NCBI GenBank assembly: GCA_047125605.1
Contig: CP138932.1
Span: 3,100,001 to 3,164,000 of the forward strand
DNA length: 64,000 nt
Reading direction: 5' to 3'
Origin: JAKVBK01 sp022447275
GTDB lineage: Bacteria > Pseudomonadota > Alphaproteobacteria > Rhodobacterales > Rhodobacteraceae
The position numbers and the translations under genes were made by a program. Shown here piece after piece: positions 33,511-41,719 of the stretch. The notes below the pieces were generated by a model that saw nothing but the letters and a program-made list of their open reading frames with translations, had not been told where the DNA came from and did no database searches. Each line of letters begins with the position of its first letter. Position 1 is the stretch's first letter.

Positions 33511-33601
33511 ATCTAAGTACAAGCCGTCCGGACATTGAGGCGCGAGAAGTGGCGCAAAAGCCGCCCGCAGGAAGGTACCGTCCGGCAAATAGGGACGCCC
33601 C

Positions 33602-34831
33602 ATGGCCAGTATAACCGACCCCCCCTCGGAGTCGTTCAAGCTCTCCCAGCTTTTGAGCGACACCAGATACCGCTCCTATACATTTCAATTTATCGCTCTG
33701 ATCGCCCTGATCGCAGCTTTTGCCTATCTTCTGTCGAACCTGTTCCAGAACTTGGCGGCCGCTGGTCTGGACATCAGCTTTGGCTTCCTGAGCGAGCCTG
33801 CAGGATATGACATCAACCAACGCCTGATCGAATACACAAGCCAGTCCACGCACTGGCGTGCCGCGGTTGTGGGCGTGCTGAACACGCTGCTTGTGGCAGT
33901 CGTCGGCTGCTTCTTTGCCACGATCATCGGTGTGCTTGTCGGTGTTCTGCGCCTGTCCAACAACTGGATCGTGTCGCGCTTGATGTCCGTTTATGTGGAA
34001 ATCTTCCGCAACGTGCCCGTGCTGATCTGGATTCTGATCATCATGGCGGTGTTCGTCTCCGTCCTGCCGCAGCCTCGCGACTTCCGCGGCGAGGATGCAT
34101 CGGCCTCGATGTTCCTTGACATGTTCGCCTTCACGGGCCGTGGCTTCTATCTGCCCCGCCCGTATTTCACCGCAGAATTCGCCGCTGGCGCCACGGGATG
34201 GCTGATCGTTCTGGCCCTTTTGGTGGGCAGCTTCTTCGGCGCTCGTGCCCTTTCCAAATGGGCGACGGACACCCAGGAAAGCACCGGCGACCGGCCGACC
34301 ACCTGGTACCTTACGCTGGCAATCTGGTTCGTACCGTTGGTCATTGCGATGTTCGTGATGGGCCTTGCTTGGGAAATGCCCGAGCTCAAAGGCTTCAACT
34401 TCAAGGGTGGCATCTTTGCGCGCAACTCCTTCATCGCACTGACCTTCGCGCTTGCGATCTACACTGCGGCCTTCATCGCGGAGAACGTGCGTGCTGGTAT
34501 CCTTGCCGTTTCCAAGGGCCAGACTGAGGCGGCTGCTTCGCTGGGCCTTCGCCCCAACCGGATCATGAGCCTTGTGGTGCTGCCACAGGCGTTGCGGGTG
34601 ATCATCCCGCCGCTGATCTCTCAGTACCTGAACCTGACCAAGAACAGTTCGCTTGCGATTGCGGTGGGCTATATGGATGTGACGGGCACCCTGGGCGGCA
34701 TCACGCTGAACCAGACCGGTCGCGCCATCGAGGCCGTGCTGCTTCTGATGCTGTTCTATCTGACGATCTCGTTGACGATCTCGCTGTTGATGAACGTTTA
34801 CAACAACTCCATCAAGCTGAAGGAGCGCTGA
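33602..34831 (+). CDS. aapQ: Amino-acid ABC transporter permease AapQ
   Basis: 409 residues with about eight hydrophobic segments. The N-terminal part is longer than in simple His/Glu permeases, as in AapQ/BztB. The cytosolic EAA loop ILAVSKGQTEAAASLGLRPNRIMSLVVLPQALRVIIPP is intact and would contact the ATPase. It pairs with AapM to form the channel. One base separates its stop from the aapM start. Confidence 0.95.
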   Translation: MASITDPPSESFKLSQLLSDTRYRSYTFQFIALIALIAAFAYLLSNLFQNLAAAGLDISFGFLSEPAGYDINQRLIEYTSQSTHWRAAVVGVLNTLLVAVVGCFFATIIGVLVGVLRLSNNWIVSRLMSVYVEIFRNVPVLIWILIIMAVFVSVLPQPRDFRGEDASASMFLDMFAFTGRGFYLPRPYFTAEFAAGATGWLIVLALLVGSFFGARALSKWATDTQESTGDRPTTWYLTLAIWFVPLVIAMFVMGLAWEMPELKGFNFKGGIFARNSFIALTFALAIYTAAFIAENVRAGILAVSKGQTEAAASLGLRPNRIMSLVVLPQALRVIIPPLISQYLNLTKNSSLAIAVGYMDVTGTLGGITLNQTGRAIEAVLLLMLFYLTISLTISLLMNVYNNSIKLKER

Positions 34832-34832
34832 G

Positions 34833-36125
34833 ATGTCAGACACCACAACCTCCTTCGTGCGCACCGAGATGCTGCCTGAGCAGGAGCCCCCTGCGTCCCA
34901 ATCAGGTGCGATCAAATGGATACGCGACAACCTGTTCTCGGACGTGTTGAACTCGATCCTTACGCTGATCGCGATCTATATCATCTTCCAGATCGTGACG
35001 GGCGTTTGGCCCTGGATCAGCAACGGTGTGTGGAACACCTCCTCACTGGCCGAGTGCCGAGAGGTGCTCGATGGCGCCACGGGCGGCTGTTTCTCTGTTC
35101 TGACGGAACGCTGGAACCAGCTCCTGTTTGGCTTCAAATATCCGCCTGAGGAATATTGGCGGCCGATCCTGGCTTTCATCCTGCTGTTTGCAGCTGCGGC
35201 CCCGGTCATGTTCATCATGTTCCTGCCCAAGAAGCTGCTGGTGTTCACCGCGATCTACCCATTCCTGGCCTTCTGGCTGATCTGGGGCGGCACGATCCTG
35301 ACACCGGTTTTTGCAGCGGTCGGCCTTGTTGTTGGCTACCTCGTCTACGCAAACCTCGTGCGCAACAGCTTCGCAGCCGGCTTCTTTGGCGGCATTGCAG
35401 CGGCCTTTGTGACCTGGTGGATCTCGGGCTTTATCACAGCAGCGATTGGCCCTGATTTCATGGCTCTTGAGGCCGTGCCCTCGCGCGACATGGGCGGCTT
35501 CATGCTGAACATGATCCTCGGCGTGGTCTGTGTGTCGTTGTCCTTGCCCATCGGCATCGTTCTGGCGCTGGGGCGCCAGTCTGACATGCCGCTGATCAAG
35601 TGGATCTGTGTGGTCTTCATCGAGTTCATCCGCGGTGTGCCACTGATCACGTTGCTCTTCGTGGCGAACGTGGTGCTGGCCTACTTCTTCCCGCCCGGCT
35701 CCTCGATCGACCTGATCCTGCGCGTGATCATCATGATCACGGCCTTCTCCTCGGCCTATATCGCTGAGGTGATCCGCGGGGGGCTCGCAGCCCTGCCCAA
35801 AGGTCAGTACGAGGCCGCAGACAGCCTTGGTCTGGATTATCCGCAGGCCATGCGCCTGATCATCCTGCCGCAGGCGTTGAAGATCTCGATCCCGGGTATC
35901 GTCAACGTGGCCGTGGGCCTGTTCAAGGACACCACGCTGGTCTCGGTGATTTCCATGTTCGACCTTGTCGGCATGATCCGCGGCCCGATCCTGGCCTCGA
36001 CGGAATGGAACGGCGTCTACTGGGAGCTTTGGAGCTTCGCAGTCGTCCTGTTCTTCGTCGTTTGCTACGGCATTTCTCAATACTCCCAGTGGCTTGAGCG
36101 TCAGCTTGCCACAGATCACCGATAA
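34833..36125 (+). CDS. aapM: Amino-acid ABC transporter permease AapM
   Basis: 430 residues with about nine hydrophobic segments. The N-terminus (MSDTTTSFVRTEMLPEQEPP) is hydrophilic. The EAA loop GLAALPKGQYEAADSLGLDYPQAMRLIILPQALKISIPG sits near the C-terminus, followed by the last helices of the transport domain. Length and the large extra N-terminal membrane region match AapM/BztC rather than HisM. aapP follows after 11 nt. Confidence 0.95.
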   Translation: MSDTTTSFVRTEMLPEQEPPASQSGAIKWIRDNLFSDVLNSILTLIAIYIIFQIVTGVWPWISNGVWNTSSLAECREVLDGATGGCFSVLTERWNQLLFGFKYPPEEYWRPILAFILLFAAAAPVMFIMFLPKKLLVFTAIYPFLAFWLIWGGTILTPVFAAVGLVVGYLVYANLVRNSFAAGFFGGIAAAFVTWWISGFITAAIGPDFMALEAVPSRDMGGFMLNMILGVVCVSLSLPIGIVLALGRQSDMPLIKWICVVFIEFIRGVPLITLLFVANVVLAYFFPPGSSIDLILRVIIMITAFSSAYIAEVIRGGLAALPKGQYEAADSLGLDYPQAMRLIILPQALKISIPGIVNVAVGLFKDTTLVSVISMFDLVGMIRGPILASTEWNGVYWELWSFAVVLFFVVCYGISQYSQWLERQLATDHR

Positions 36126-36136
36126 GGAGCCCTGTA

Positions 36137-36934
36137 ATGGCTGACACAATTCAAGCACCGGACGTCGAGCGCTCGACGGCCAAGATGGAAGTCTCGGACG
36201 AGGTGGCCATCACCATCAACGCGATGAACAAGTGGTACGGCGCGTTTCACGTGCTGCGCGACATCAACCTGAACGTCTATCGGGGGGAGCGGATCGTGGT
36301 CTGCGGCCCCTCCGGTTCAGGCAAGTCGACGCTGATCCGCTGCATCAACGCGCTGGAGGAGCATCAGCAAGGCACGATTGAGGTGGATGGCACACTGCTG
36401 TCTTCTGACCTCAAGAACATCGACAAGATCCGCTCGGAAGTGGGCATGTGCTTCCAGCACTTCAACCTGTTCCCGCATCTGACGATCCTGGAAAACTGCA
36501 CGCTGGCCCCGCTCTGGGTGCGCAAGACGCCCAAGAAAGAGGCCGAAGAAACGGCGATGCACTTCCTCGAGAAGGTGAAGATCCCGGATCAGGCCAACAA
36601 GTATCCGGGCCAGTTGTCCGGTGGTCAGCAGCAGCGTGTGGCAATCGCGCGCTCGCTGTGCATGCGGCCACGGATCATGCTCTTTGACGAGCCGACCTCG
36701 GCCCTTGACCCGGAGATGATCAAGGAAGTGCTCGACACCATGATCGAGCTGGCAGAAGAGGGCATGACGATGATCTGCGTGACCCACGAGATGGGCTTTG
36801 CCCGTCAGGTGGCCAACCGCGTGATCTTCATGGATGCGGGCCAGATCGTGGAGCAGAACGAACCGGAGGAGTTCTTCATGAACCCCAAGTCGGATCGTAC
36901 CAAGCTGTTCCTGAGCCAGATTCTGGGTCACTGA
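36137..36934 (+). CDS. aapP: Amino-acid ABC transporter ATPase AapP
   Basis: 265 residues. Walker A is GPSGSGKSTL (about residue 57), the Q loop MCFQHFNLFPH, the signature LSGGQQQR, Walker B IMLFDEPTSALDPE and the switch His in CVTHEMGFA. It belongs to the polar amino-acid uptake group (GlnQ/HisP-like). A ~28-residue acidic N-terminal lead precedes the domain. A strong terminator 28 nt after the stop closes the operon. Confidence 0.96.
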   Translation: MADTIQAPDVERSTAKMEVSDEVAITINAMNKWYGAFHVLRDINLNVYRGERIVVCGPSGSGKSTLIRCINALEEHQQGTIEVDGTLLSSDLKNIDKIRSEVGMCFQHFNLFPHLTILENCTLAPLWVRKTPKKEAEETAMHFLEKVKIPDQANKYPGQLSGGQQQRVAIARSLCMRPRIMLFDEPTSALDPEMIKEVLDTMIELAEEGMTMICVTHEMGFARQVANRVIFMDAGQIVEQNEPEEFFMNPKSDRTKLFLSQILGH

Positions 36935-36962
36935 TCCCAGCAACAGCCAGACTGAAAAGAAG

Positions 36963-36989
36963 CGCCAGCCCTCGGGCTGGCGTTTTTTT
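36963..36989 (+). terminator. Intrinsic terminator after aapP
   Basis: CGCCAGCC-CTCG-GGCTGGCG stem (36963-36982) followed by seven T residues. Confidence 0.92.
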
Positions 36990-37028
36990 ATGCGTTGCGT
37001 GGCGCTTAGGCCCTGCGGGACGGCTGTG

Positions 37029-37523
37029 TTATCCGTCCAGTTCGCGCGGAATCACGAAATGGGTGACCCGGCCTGTCTGGGGCATCACACCCGCCCAAGT
37101 ATCTGCGGGGAATTCCAGCACGGTCGTCGCGCCGGTGGGGTAGTCTCGAAACCGTGGATGGGAGGGCGCCTCTTGGGTAAGGCCAAGGGCCAAAAGCCCG
37201 ATGCCGGGATTGTGCCCGACAACGAGCAGGTCCGTCTCATCCGAGCTGCGCAGCACCTCCATCATTGTGTCGGGCGAGGCATGATAGAGCGCGCCAGTTG
37301 GCGTCATAGGGGCCGCGATCATCAGACGGCGAAAGGTTTCAAGGGTGCGCTTGGCAGTCGATACCAAGGCCCGCTGCGGCACCAGCCCCTCATTCTTCAG
37401 CCAGGCCCCAAGCGCATCGGCGCTTTCACGGCCGCGCTTGTTCAGAATTCTGTCGTGATCTTCAAGCGACAGGTCATCCCAGGCCGATTTGGCGTGGCGC
37501 ATCAGGGTCAGTCGCAAAGTCAT
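37029..37523 (-). CDS. sixA: SixA-like histidine phosphatase
   Basis: 164 residues. The phosphatase signature LMRHAKS (residues 7-13) carries the RH catalytic pair, with the second active-site piece VVGHNPGIG near residue 102. This fits SixA, which removes phosphate from histidine phosphotransfer domains, though other small histidine phosphatases look alike and no phosphorelay gene is adjacent. It overlaps the upstream ferredoxin-like gene by 4 nt and is the last gene of the argB group. Confidence 0.8.
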   Translation of the reverse strand: MTLRLTLMRHAKSAWDDLSLEDHDRILNKRGRESADALGAWLKNEGLVPQRALVSTAKRTLETFRRLMIAAPMTPTGALYHASPDTMMEVLRSSDETDLLVVGHNPGIGLLALGLTQEAPSHPRFRDYPTGATTVLEFPADTWAGVMPQTGRVTHFVIPRELDG

Positions 37524-38179
37524 TTGTGAAAAGCCTTCATGTGAAAAGCAGATTGGGTTTTGCTGCGCTGGGCACCTGCACTGACAGGACAGGCCAAGCG
37601 TACCGCACAGCCTTGGGTTTTACAGGCTGGTGTGTTGCCGCTGGCCAGCCAACTATGACATTTCGCAACATCATAGCCTGCTTCAGCGAGGGCCGCCGTG
37701 GGGCAAGCCCTGCGACAGGGTTGGCTGGCGCATGCGGTGCAGGGATCGGCCGCGGGCACGGGCAAATCAGTCGGCACGAAGGGCAGCGCCAAGGCACCGC
37801 GAAACGATACCATCAGGCCTTGATCTGCGTGGCACAGGAACCCGATCGGAGACGCGACAGCGCGGCCCGTCCGCTGTGCCCATGTTTGAAACGGCTGCCA
37901 GGGCGGTCCGCCAAAGGGGAAGAAGGCCTGAGCGGATAATGTGGCCGCCAGAGCGCTCAAAACCCGCTCAGACCACCTGTCGAGCGGATCTGGCGCGCCG
38001 TCATGGAATTCCGGCGCCGCAGAGATCTGATCCCAGGCGGCCCCGTTCGGCCCCAGCAACACGATGCAGGCGGCCCAGTCTGGCATGTTGTCATCCGGTT
38101 GGGGAGTAAACCCGCCCAGCATTCCCAAACCAAGCTTGCCCACCTCTGGGCCGAGCGGTTGAGGCGCGTGCGTTCTCAC
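37520..38179 (-). CDS. Ferredoxin-like iron-sulfur protein
   Basis: 219 residues. The C-terminal third carries Cys147-x2-Cys150-x4-Cys155-x3-Cys159-Pro and then Cys174, Cys186, Cys191 and Cys197-Pro, enough for one or two 4Fe-4S clusters. The N-terminal two thirds has no known domain that I can name, but the overall layout resembles the C-terminal part of QueG-like epoxyqueuosine reductases. No signal peptide, so cytosolic. It overlaps argB and sixA by 4 nt each, showing tight co-expression. Confidence 0.65.
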   Translation of the reverse strand: MRTHAPQPLGPEVGKLGLGMLGGFTPQPDDNMPDWAACIVLLGPNGAAWDQISAAPEFHDGAPDPLDRWSERVLSALAATLSAQAFFPFGGPPWQPFQTWAQRTGRAVASPIGFLCHADQGLMVSFRGALALPFVPTDLPVPAADPCTACASQPCRRACPTAALAEAGYDVAKCHSWLASGNTPACKTQGCAVRLACPVSAGAQRSKTQSAFHMKAFHK

Positions 38180-39048
38180 GCGATGACAGGGCGGATCAGC
38201 GAGCCGGCACCATGTTCTGTAAAGAGCTCCAGCAGGCAGGCATTCGGCGCGCGCCCATCAAGGATGACAACGGCGCGCACGCCGTCCCGGATGGCCGCCA
38301 GGGCGGTTTCCGTTTTAGGGATCATACCGCCCGCTATCACACCTTGCTCGGTCAGATGTTTCACGTGTTCCGGGGTCAGTGCAGTGACAACCTCGCCGCT
38401 GGCATCCTTGACGCCAGAGACGTCTGTCAGCAGCAACAAGCGGTCCGCCTGAAGGGCAGCCGCCACAGCACCGGCAGCGGTATCCCCGTTGATGTTATAG
38501 GTTTCGCCATCCCGCCCGGTGCCAATCGGGGCAACCACCGGGATCATGCCGGACGCGTGCAGGTTGCGAATGGGATCCGGCGTCACCTCAACGGGTGTGC
38601 CAACGAAGCCGAGGGCCGGGTCCGTGGGATCGCAAACGATCATGTTCGCATCCTTGCCAGACAGGCCAACAGCCCGCCCGCCCTGTGCGTTGATGGCCTG
38701 TACCAGCCGTTTGTTTACCTGCCCGGAAAGCACCATCTCGACCACTTCGACGGTAGCCGCATCTGTGACGCGTTTCCCGTTCACGAAGGAGGATTCGATG
38801 CCCAGCTTGTCCAGCAGGGCGTTGATCATCGGCCCGCCCCCGTGCACGATGACAGGGTTCACGCCGACCTGCTGCATCAGCACCACGTCGCGGGCGAATT
38901 CGGCCATGGCGTCATCATCGCCCATAGCATGCCCCCCCATCTTGATGACGACGGTGGCCCCGTCATAGCGTTGCAGGTAGGGCAGGGCTTCGGACAAGGT
39001 CCGGGCGGTGGCGATCCAATCGCGATTCATGGTTGAGCGGCTTTTCAT
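38176..39048 (-). CDS. argB: Acetylglutamate kinase
   Basis: 290 residues from the ATG at 39048, chosen because AAGGAC lies about 9 nt upstream; ATG 39030 (MNRDWI) is an alternative. It phosphorylates N-acetylglutamate in arginine synthesis. Signatures: VVIKMGGHAMGD (phosphate binding), VIVHGGGPMINALLDKLG and NINGDTAAGAVAAAL, GGMIPKTETAL. The N-terminal helix region suggests the arginine-inhibited type. It is transcribed away from the SDR gene. Confidence 0.96.
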   Translation of the reverse strand: MKSRSTMNRDWIATARTLSEALPYLQRYDGATVVIKMGGHAMGDDDAMAEFARDVVLMQQVGVNPVIVHGGGPMINALLDKLGIESSFVNGKRVTDAATVEVVEMVLSGQVNKRLVQAINAQGGRAVGLSGKDANMIVCDPTDPALGFVGTPVEVTPDPIRNLHASGMIPVVAPIGTGRDGETYNINGDTAAGAVAAALQADRLLLLTDVSGVKDASGEVVTALTPEHVKHLTEQGVIAGGMIPKTETALAAIRDGVRAVVILDGRAPNACLLELFTEHGAGSLIRPVIA

Positions 39049-39161
39049 CTTTGGGCGTCCTTCTTGGCAACTGAATACGCAGGGGCGCGCACGCTGCCAA
39101 GGGTCCATTGCGCGACAGGCTGCACAAGCGTAGCCTCCGAGCATCTGAAAGGAGACGACTC

Positions 39162-39905
39162 ATGACCGCCGGGCAAGACCGCAAAACGCTGCTACTGACA
39201 GGCGCGAGCAGAGGCATCGGCCATGCCACGGTGAAGGAATTCTCTGCAGCAGGGTGGCGCGTTCTGACCTGTTCCCGCCAACCCTTTGATCCCCGGTGCC
39301 CTTGGCCTGGCGGGGAGGAAAATCACATCCAGGTGGACCTTTCTGACCCCCATGACACGATTGCAGCGGTGGAGGTTGTGCGCGAACGCCTGAATGGTCA
39401 GCCGCTGAATGCGTTGGTCAACAATGCCGGCATTTCTCCAAAGACGCCGGCCGGTGGGCGACTGAACACCCTCGACACGGATTTGCGGACCTGGGGCAAG
39501 GTGTTCCATGTGAATTTCTTCGCGCCGGTGGTGTTGGCCCGCGCGCTCAAGGATGAATTGGCTGCGGCACGGGGGGCGGTTGTGAACGTCACATCCATCG
39601 CTGGCAGCCGTGTCCACCCGTTTGCAGGGGCAGCCTATGCCACCTCGAAGGCTGCGCTTGAGGCGCTGACCCGCGAGATGGCCCATGATTTCGGCCCTCT
39701 AGGTGTCCGGGTAAATGCGATTGCACCGGGAGAGATCGAAACCTCGATCCTGTCGCCGGGCACAGAAGACATCGTCAAAACATTGCCGCTGCGCCGCCTT
39801 GGGCAGCCATCAGAGGTTGCCTCCGTCATCCTGTTTTTGTGCACCGAAGGGGCCAGCTACGTGACGGGCACGGAGATCAAGGTGAACGCTGGCCAGCACG
39901 TCTGA
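39162..39905 (+). CDS. Short-chain dehydrogenase/reductase
   Basis: 247 residues from MTAGQDRKTLLLTGASRGIG, with AAGGAG before the ATG. Classical SDR: nucleotide motif TGASRGIG (13-20), NNAG (87-90), and the catalytic set Ser145, Tyr159 and Lys163 (YATSK). The C-terminus PLRRLGQPSEVASVILFLCTEGASYVTGTEIKVNAGQHV is typical. The substrate is not predictable. It is the only plus-strand gene in this stretch, divergent from argB and convergent with engB. Confidence 0.9.
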   Translation: MTAGQDRKTLLLTGASRGIGHATVKEFSAAGWRVLTCSRQPFDPRCPWPGGEENHIQVDLSDPHDTIAAVEVVRERLNGQPLNALVNNAGISPKTPAGGRLNTLDTDLRTWGKVFHVNFFAPVVLARALKDELAAARGAVVNVTSIAGSRVHPFAGAAYATSKAALEALTREMAHDFGPLGVRVNAIAPGEIETSILSPGTEDIVKTLPLRRLGQPSEVASVILFLCTEGASYVTGTEIKVNAGQHV

Positions 39906-40059
39906 GGGGCGCAGACCCATTCGGTGCTGGCGGTGATGTTGCAGGGCACGCGGTGCACAAGCCTCATCATCCATTCCCGCCGACGGCCCGCGTGCCCGGC
40001 CCAAAGGGGGCGGCGCGCCTGGTCGGGCGCACAGCCTCCGCGGGAGGGGCTGTCGGGGC

Positions 40060-40713
40060 CTACTCCAGTCCGGCGATCGTGGCGCGCAGAACGGGGATAC
40101 CCTCCCCTTTCTCGGAACTGGTGAGAATCATTTCGGGATAGGCGGCAGGGTGCTTGGCCAACTTGCTGCGCACCTGTTCCAGCACCTTGTCCATATCCTT
40201 GGCCTTCACCTTGTCGGCCTTGGTCAATACGGTCTGGAAGGGTACCGCAGAGCTGTCCAACAAGCTCAGGATGTCTTCATCGACCGGCTTCACTCCATGG
40301 CGCGCATCAATCAGCACGAAGGCCCTGCGCAGCGGCGCGCGGCCTGCAAGATAGGCTTTGAGCAGTCGCTGCCATTTCTCGACCACAGGCAGCGGGGCAT
40401 TGGCAAAGCCATAGCCCGGCAGGTCGACGAGATAGTGCTCTGCACCGAGGGTGAAATAGTTGATCTCCTGGGTGCGGCCGGGCGTATTGGAGGCCCGCGC
40501 AAGCCCTTTCCGGCCTGTCAGCGCGTTGATCAATGTGGATTTGCCCACATTTGAGCGGCCAGCAAAGCACACCTCGATCCTGTCTGGTGGTGGCAGCCCG
40601 TCCATGGCGACCACACCTTTCAGAAAATCTGAGCCACCCGCAAACAGCTTGCGGCCGCGCTCAAGAATGGCGGGATCAGGGTCGGGCGCGAGGGGGAACG
40701 GCAATGACGACAT
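40060..40713 (-). CDS. engB: Ribosome-assembly GTPase EngB (YihA/YsxC)
   Basis: 217 residues. G1 is AGRSNVGKST (51-60), followed by TPGRTQEINYF, the G3 motif DLPGYGFA and G4 TKADKVK. It assists 50S subunit maturation. The N-terminal extension of about 45 residues (FAGGSDFLKGVVAMDGLPPPD) is usual in alphaproteobacteria. It lies downstream of yidC and the MOSC gene on the same strand, a common alphaproteobacterial order. 250 nt of featureless sequence separates it from the MOSC gene. Confidence 0.95.
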   Translation of the reverse strand: MSSLPFPLAPDPDPAILERGRKLFAGGSDFLKGVVAMDGLPPPDRIEVCFAGRSNVGKSTLINALTGRKGLARASNTPGRTQEINYFTLGAEHYLVDLPGYGFANAPLPVVEKWQRLLKAYLAGRAPLRRAFVLIDARHGVKPVDEDILSLLDSSAVPFQTVLTKADKVKAKDMDKVLEQVRSKLAKHPAAYPEMILTSSEKGEGIPVLRATIAGLE

Positions 40714-40963
40714 GAGGCCTCCGGAAGGGCGGGTTCTGCCAAACGTTTTGGGTTCAGCGTGGCAGTGATGCGGCCTGACGGACGGGCCATCAGGGCACCG
40801 ACATCAGACGCGCCCCCGTATCGGCCTCAAAACATGTTTTGACAAGCCTCGGCAACCGGGCGGTGGCCGTGTCAGGGCGTTGCCCGCGCGTGTTTTAGCC
40901 TTTGTAGCGCGAAAGCGGTGGTTTCAGCGGGTGCTGACGGGCGCGGGAGCGCCTCAGATGGGC

Positions 40964-41713
40964 CTAGCGCAGAAGGTGGGCCGAATCGCCTGTGGACAGA
41001 AGTCCGCCCTCCAACACCTCGGCATAGACGCCAAAATCCTGGTGCCCCCAACCGCTTTCCAGCGCGCCCAGCGTGTCTGCGTTGCGCTTGCCGGTGTCGG
41101 GGTCTGCGGTGGTGGCAAGACAGCGGGTGATCGGTTCCTTGACGCGCAATGTCACGCTGTCGCCGATGCGGATCGTCTGGTCCACAAGGTCAAACTCTTC
41201 CCAAGGCGCCAGCCCGTCGAGCCACAGATTGCCACGCCAGCGGCGTTGGTCCAACTCGAGGCCCATCTTCTGGCTCAAAGCTCTGTTTGAAGCCCGGTTC
41301 AGAACGGACACCCAGGGATAGGGAACATCCGTCATGGGCACGCCGTCCACACGGACCACATGGGTCGATTGAGACCGGTTTTCTGGCACAAGCCCCCCAG
41401 CCCAGGCAACAAGCGCAGCCCCGTCAGTGTCTGGATTGATGTCCAGATCTTCCAGGTCCGGGTGGCTCAGGTGCAGCCTGCCCGTGGCTTCGTCAAACCG
41501 GGCACGGATTGCCATTAGGCCCGGCGCTTTCGCCCCGCGCGAGAAGTTTGTGCAACTTGCCCAGCCATCGGAAAGCTTGGCAGCCTCATGCGCAACTGCC
41601 CAGACCCTGTCCCAGGGCAGCGCTTGCCCGGCTGTCATCTGCACGGCGTCAAGCCGTTCGGCGCCGTGGGATTTTACAGGGTGGCGCCAGATGTCGGTCA
41701 GGGTCCAGGGCAT
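40964..41713 (-). CDS. MOSC-domain protein
   Basis: 249 residues. An N-terminal beta-barrel segment (LTDIWRHPVKSHGAERLDAV) is followed by a MOSC core with the conserved EPITRCLATTADPDTGKRN loop, where Cys198 would carry sulfur. Such proteins transfer or reduce using molybdenum cofactor or bind it; the exact reaction is unknown. The gene is 6 nt downstream of yidC, so likely co-transcribed. Confidence 0.85.
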   Translation of the reverse strand: MPWTLTDIWRHPVKSHGAERLDAVQMTAGQALPWDRVWAVAHEAAKLSDGWASCTNFSRGAKAPGLMAIRARFDEATGRLHLSHPDLEDLDINPDTDGAALVAWAGGLVPENRSQSTHVVRVDGVPMTDVPYPWVSVLNRASNRALSQKMGLELDQRRWRGNLWLDGLAPWEEFDLVDQTIRIGDSVTLRVKEPITRCLATTADPDTGKRNADTLGALESGWGHQDFGVYAEVLEGGLLSTGDSAHLLR

Positions 41714-41719
41714 AGGGGC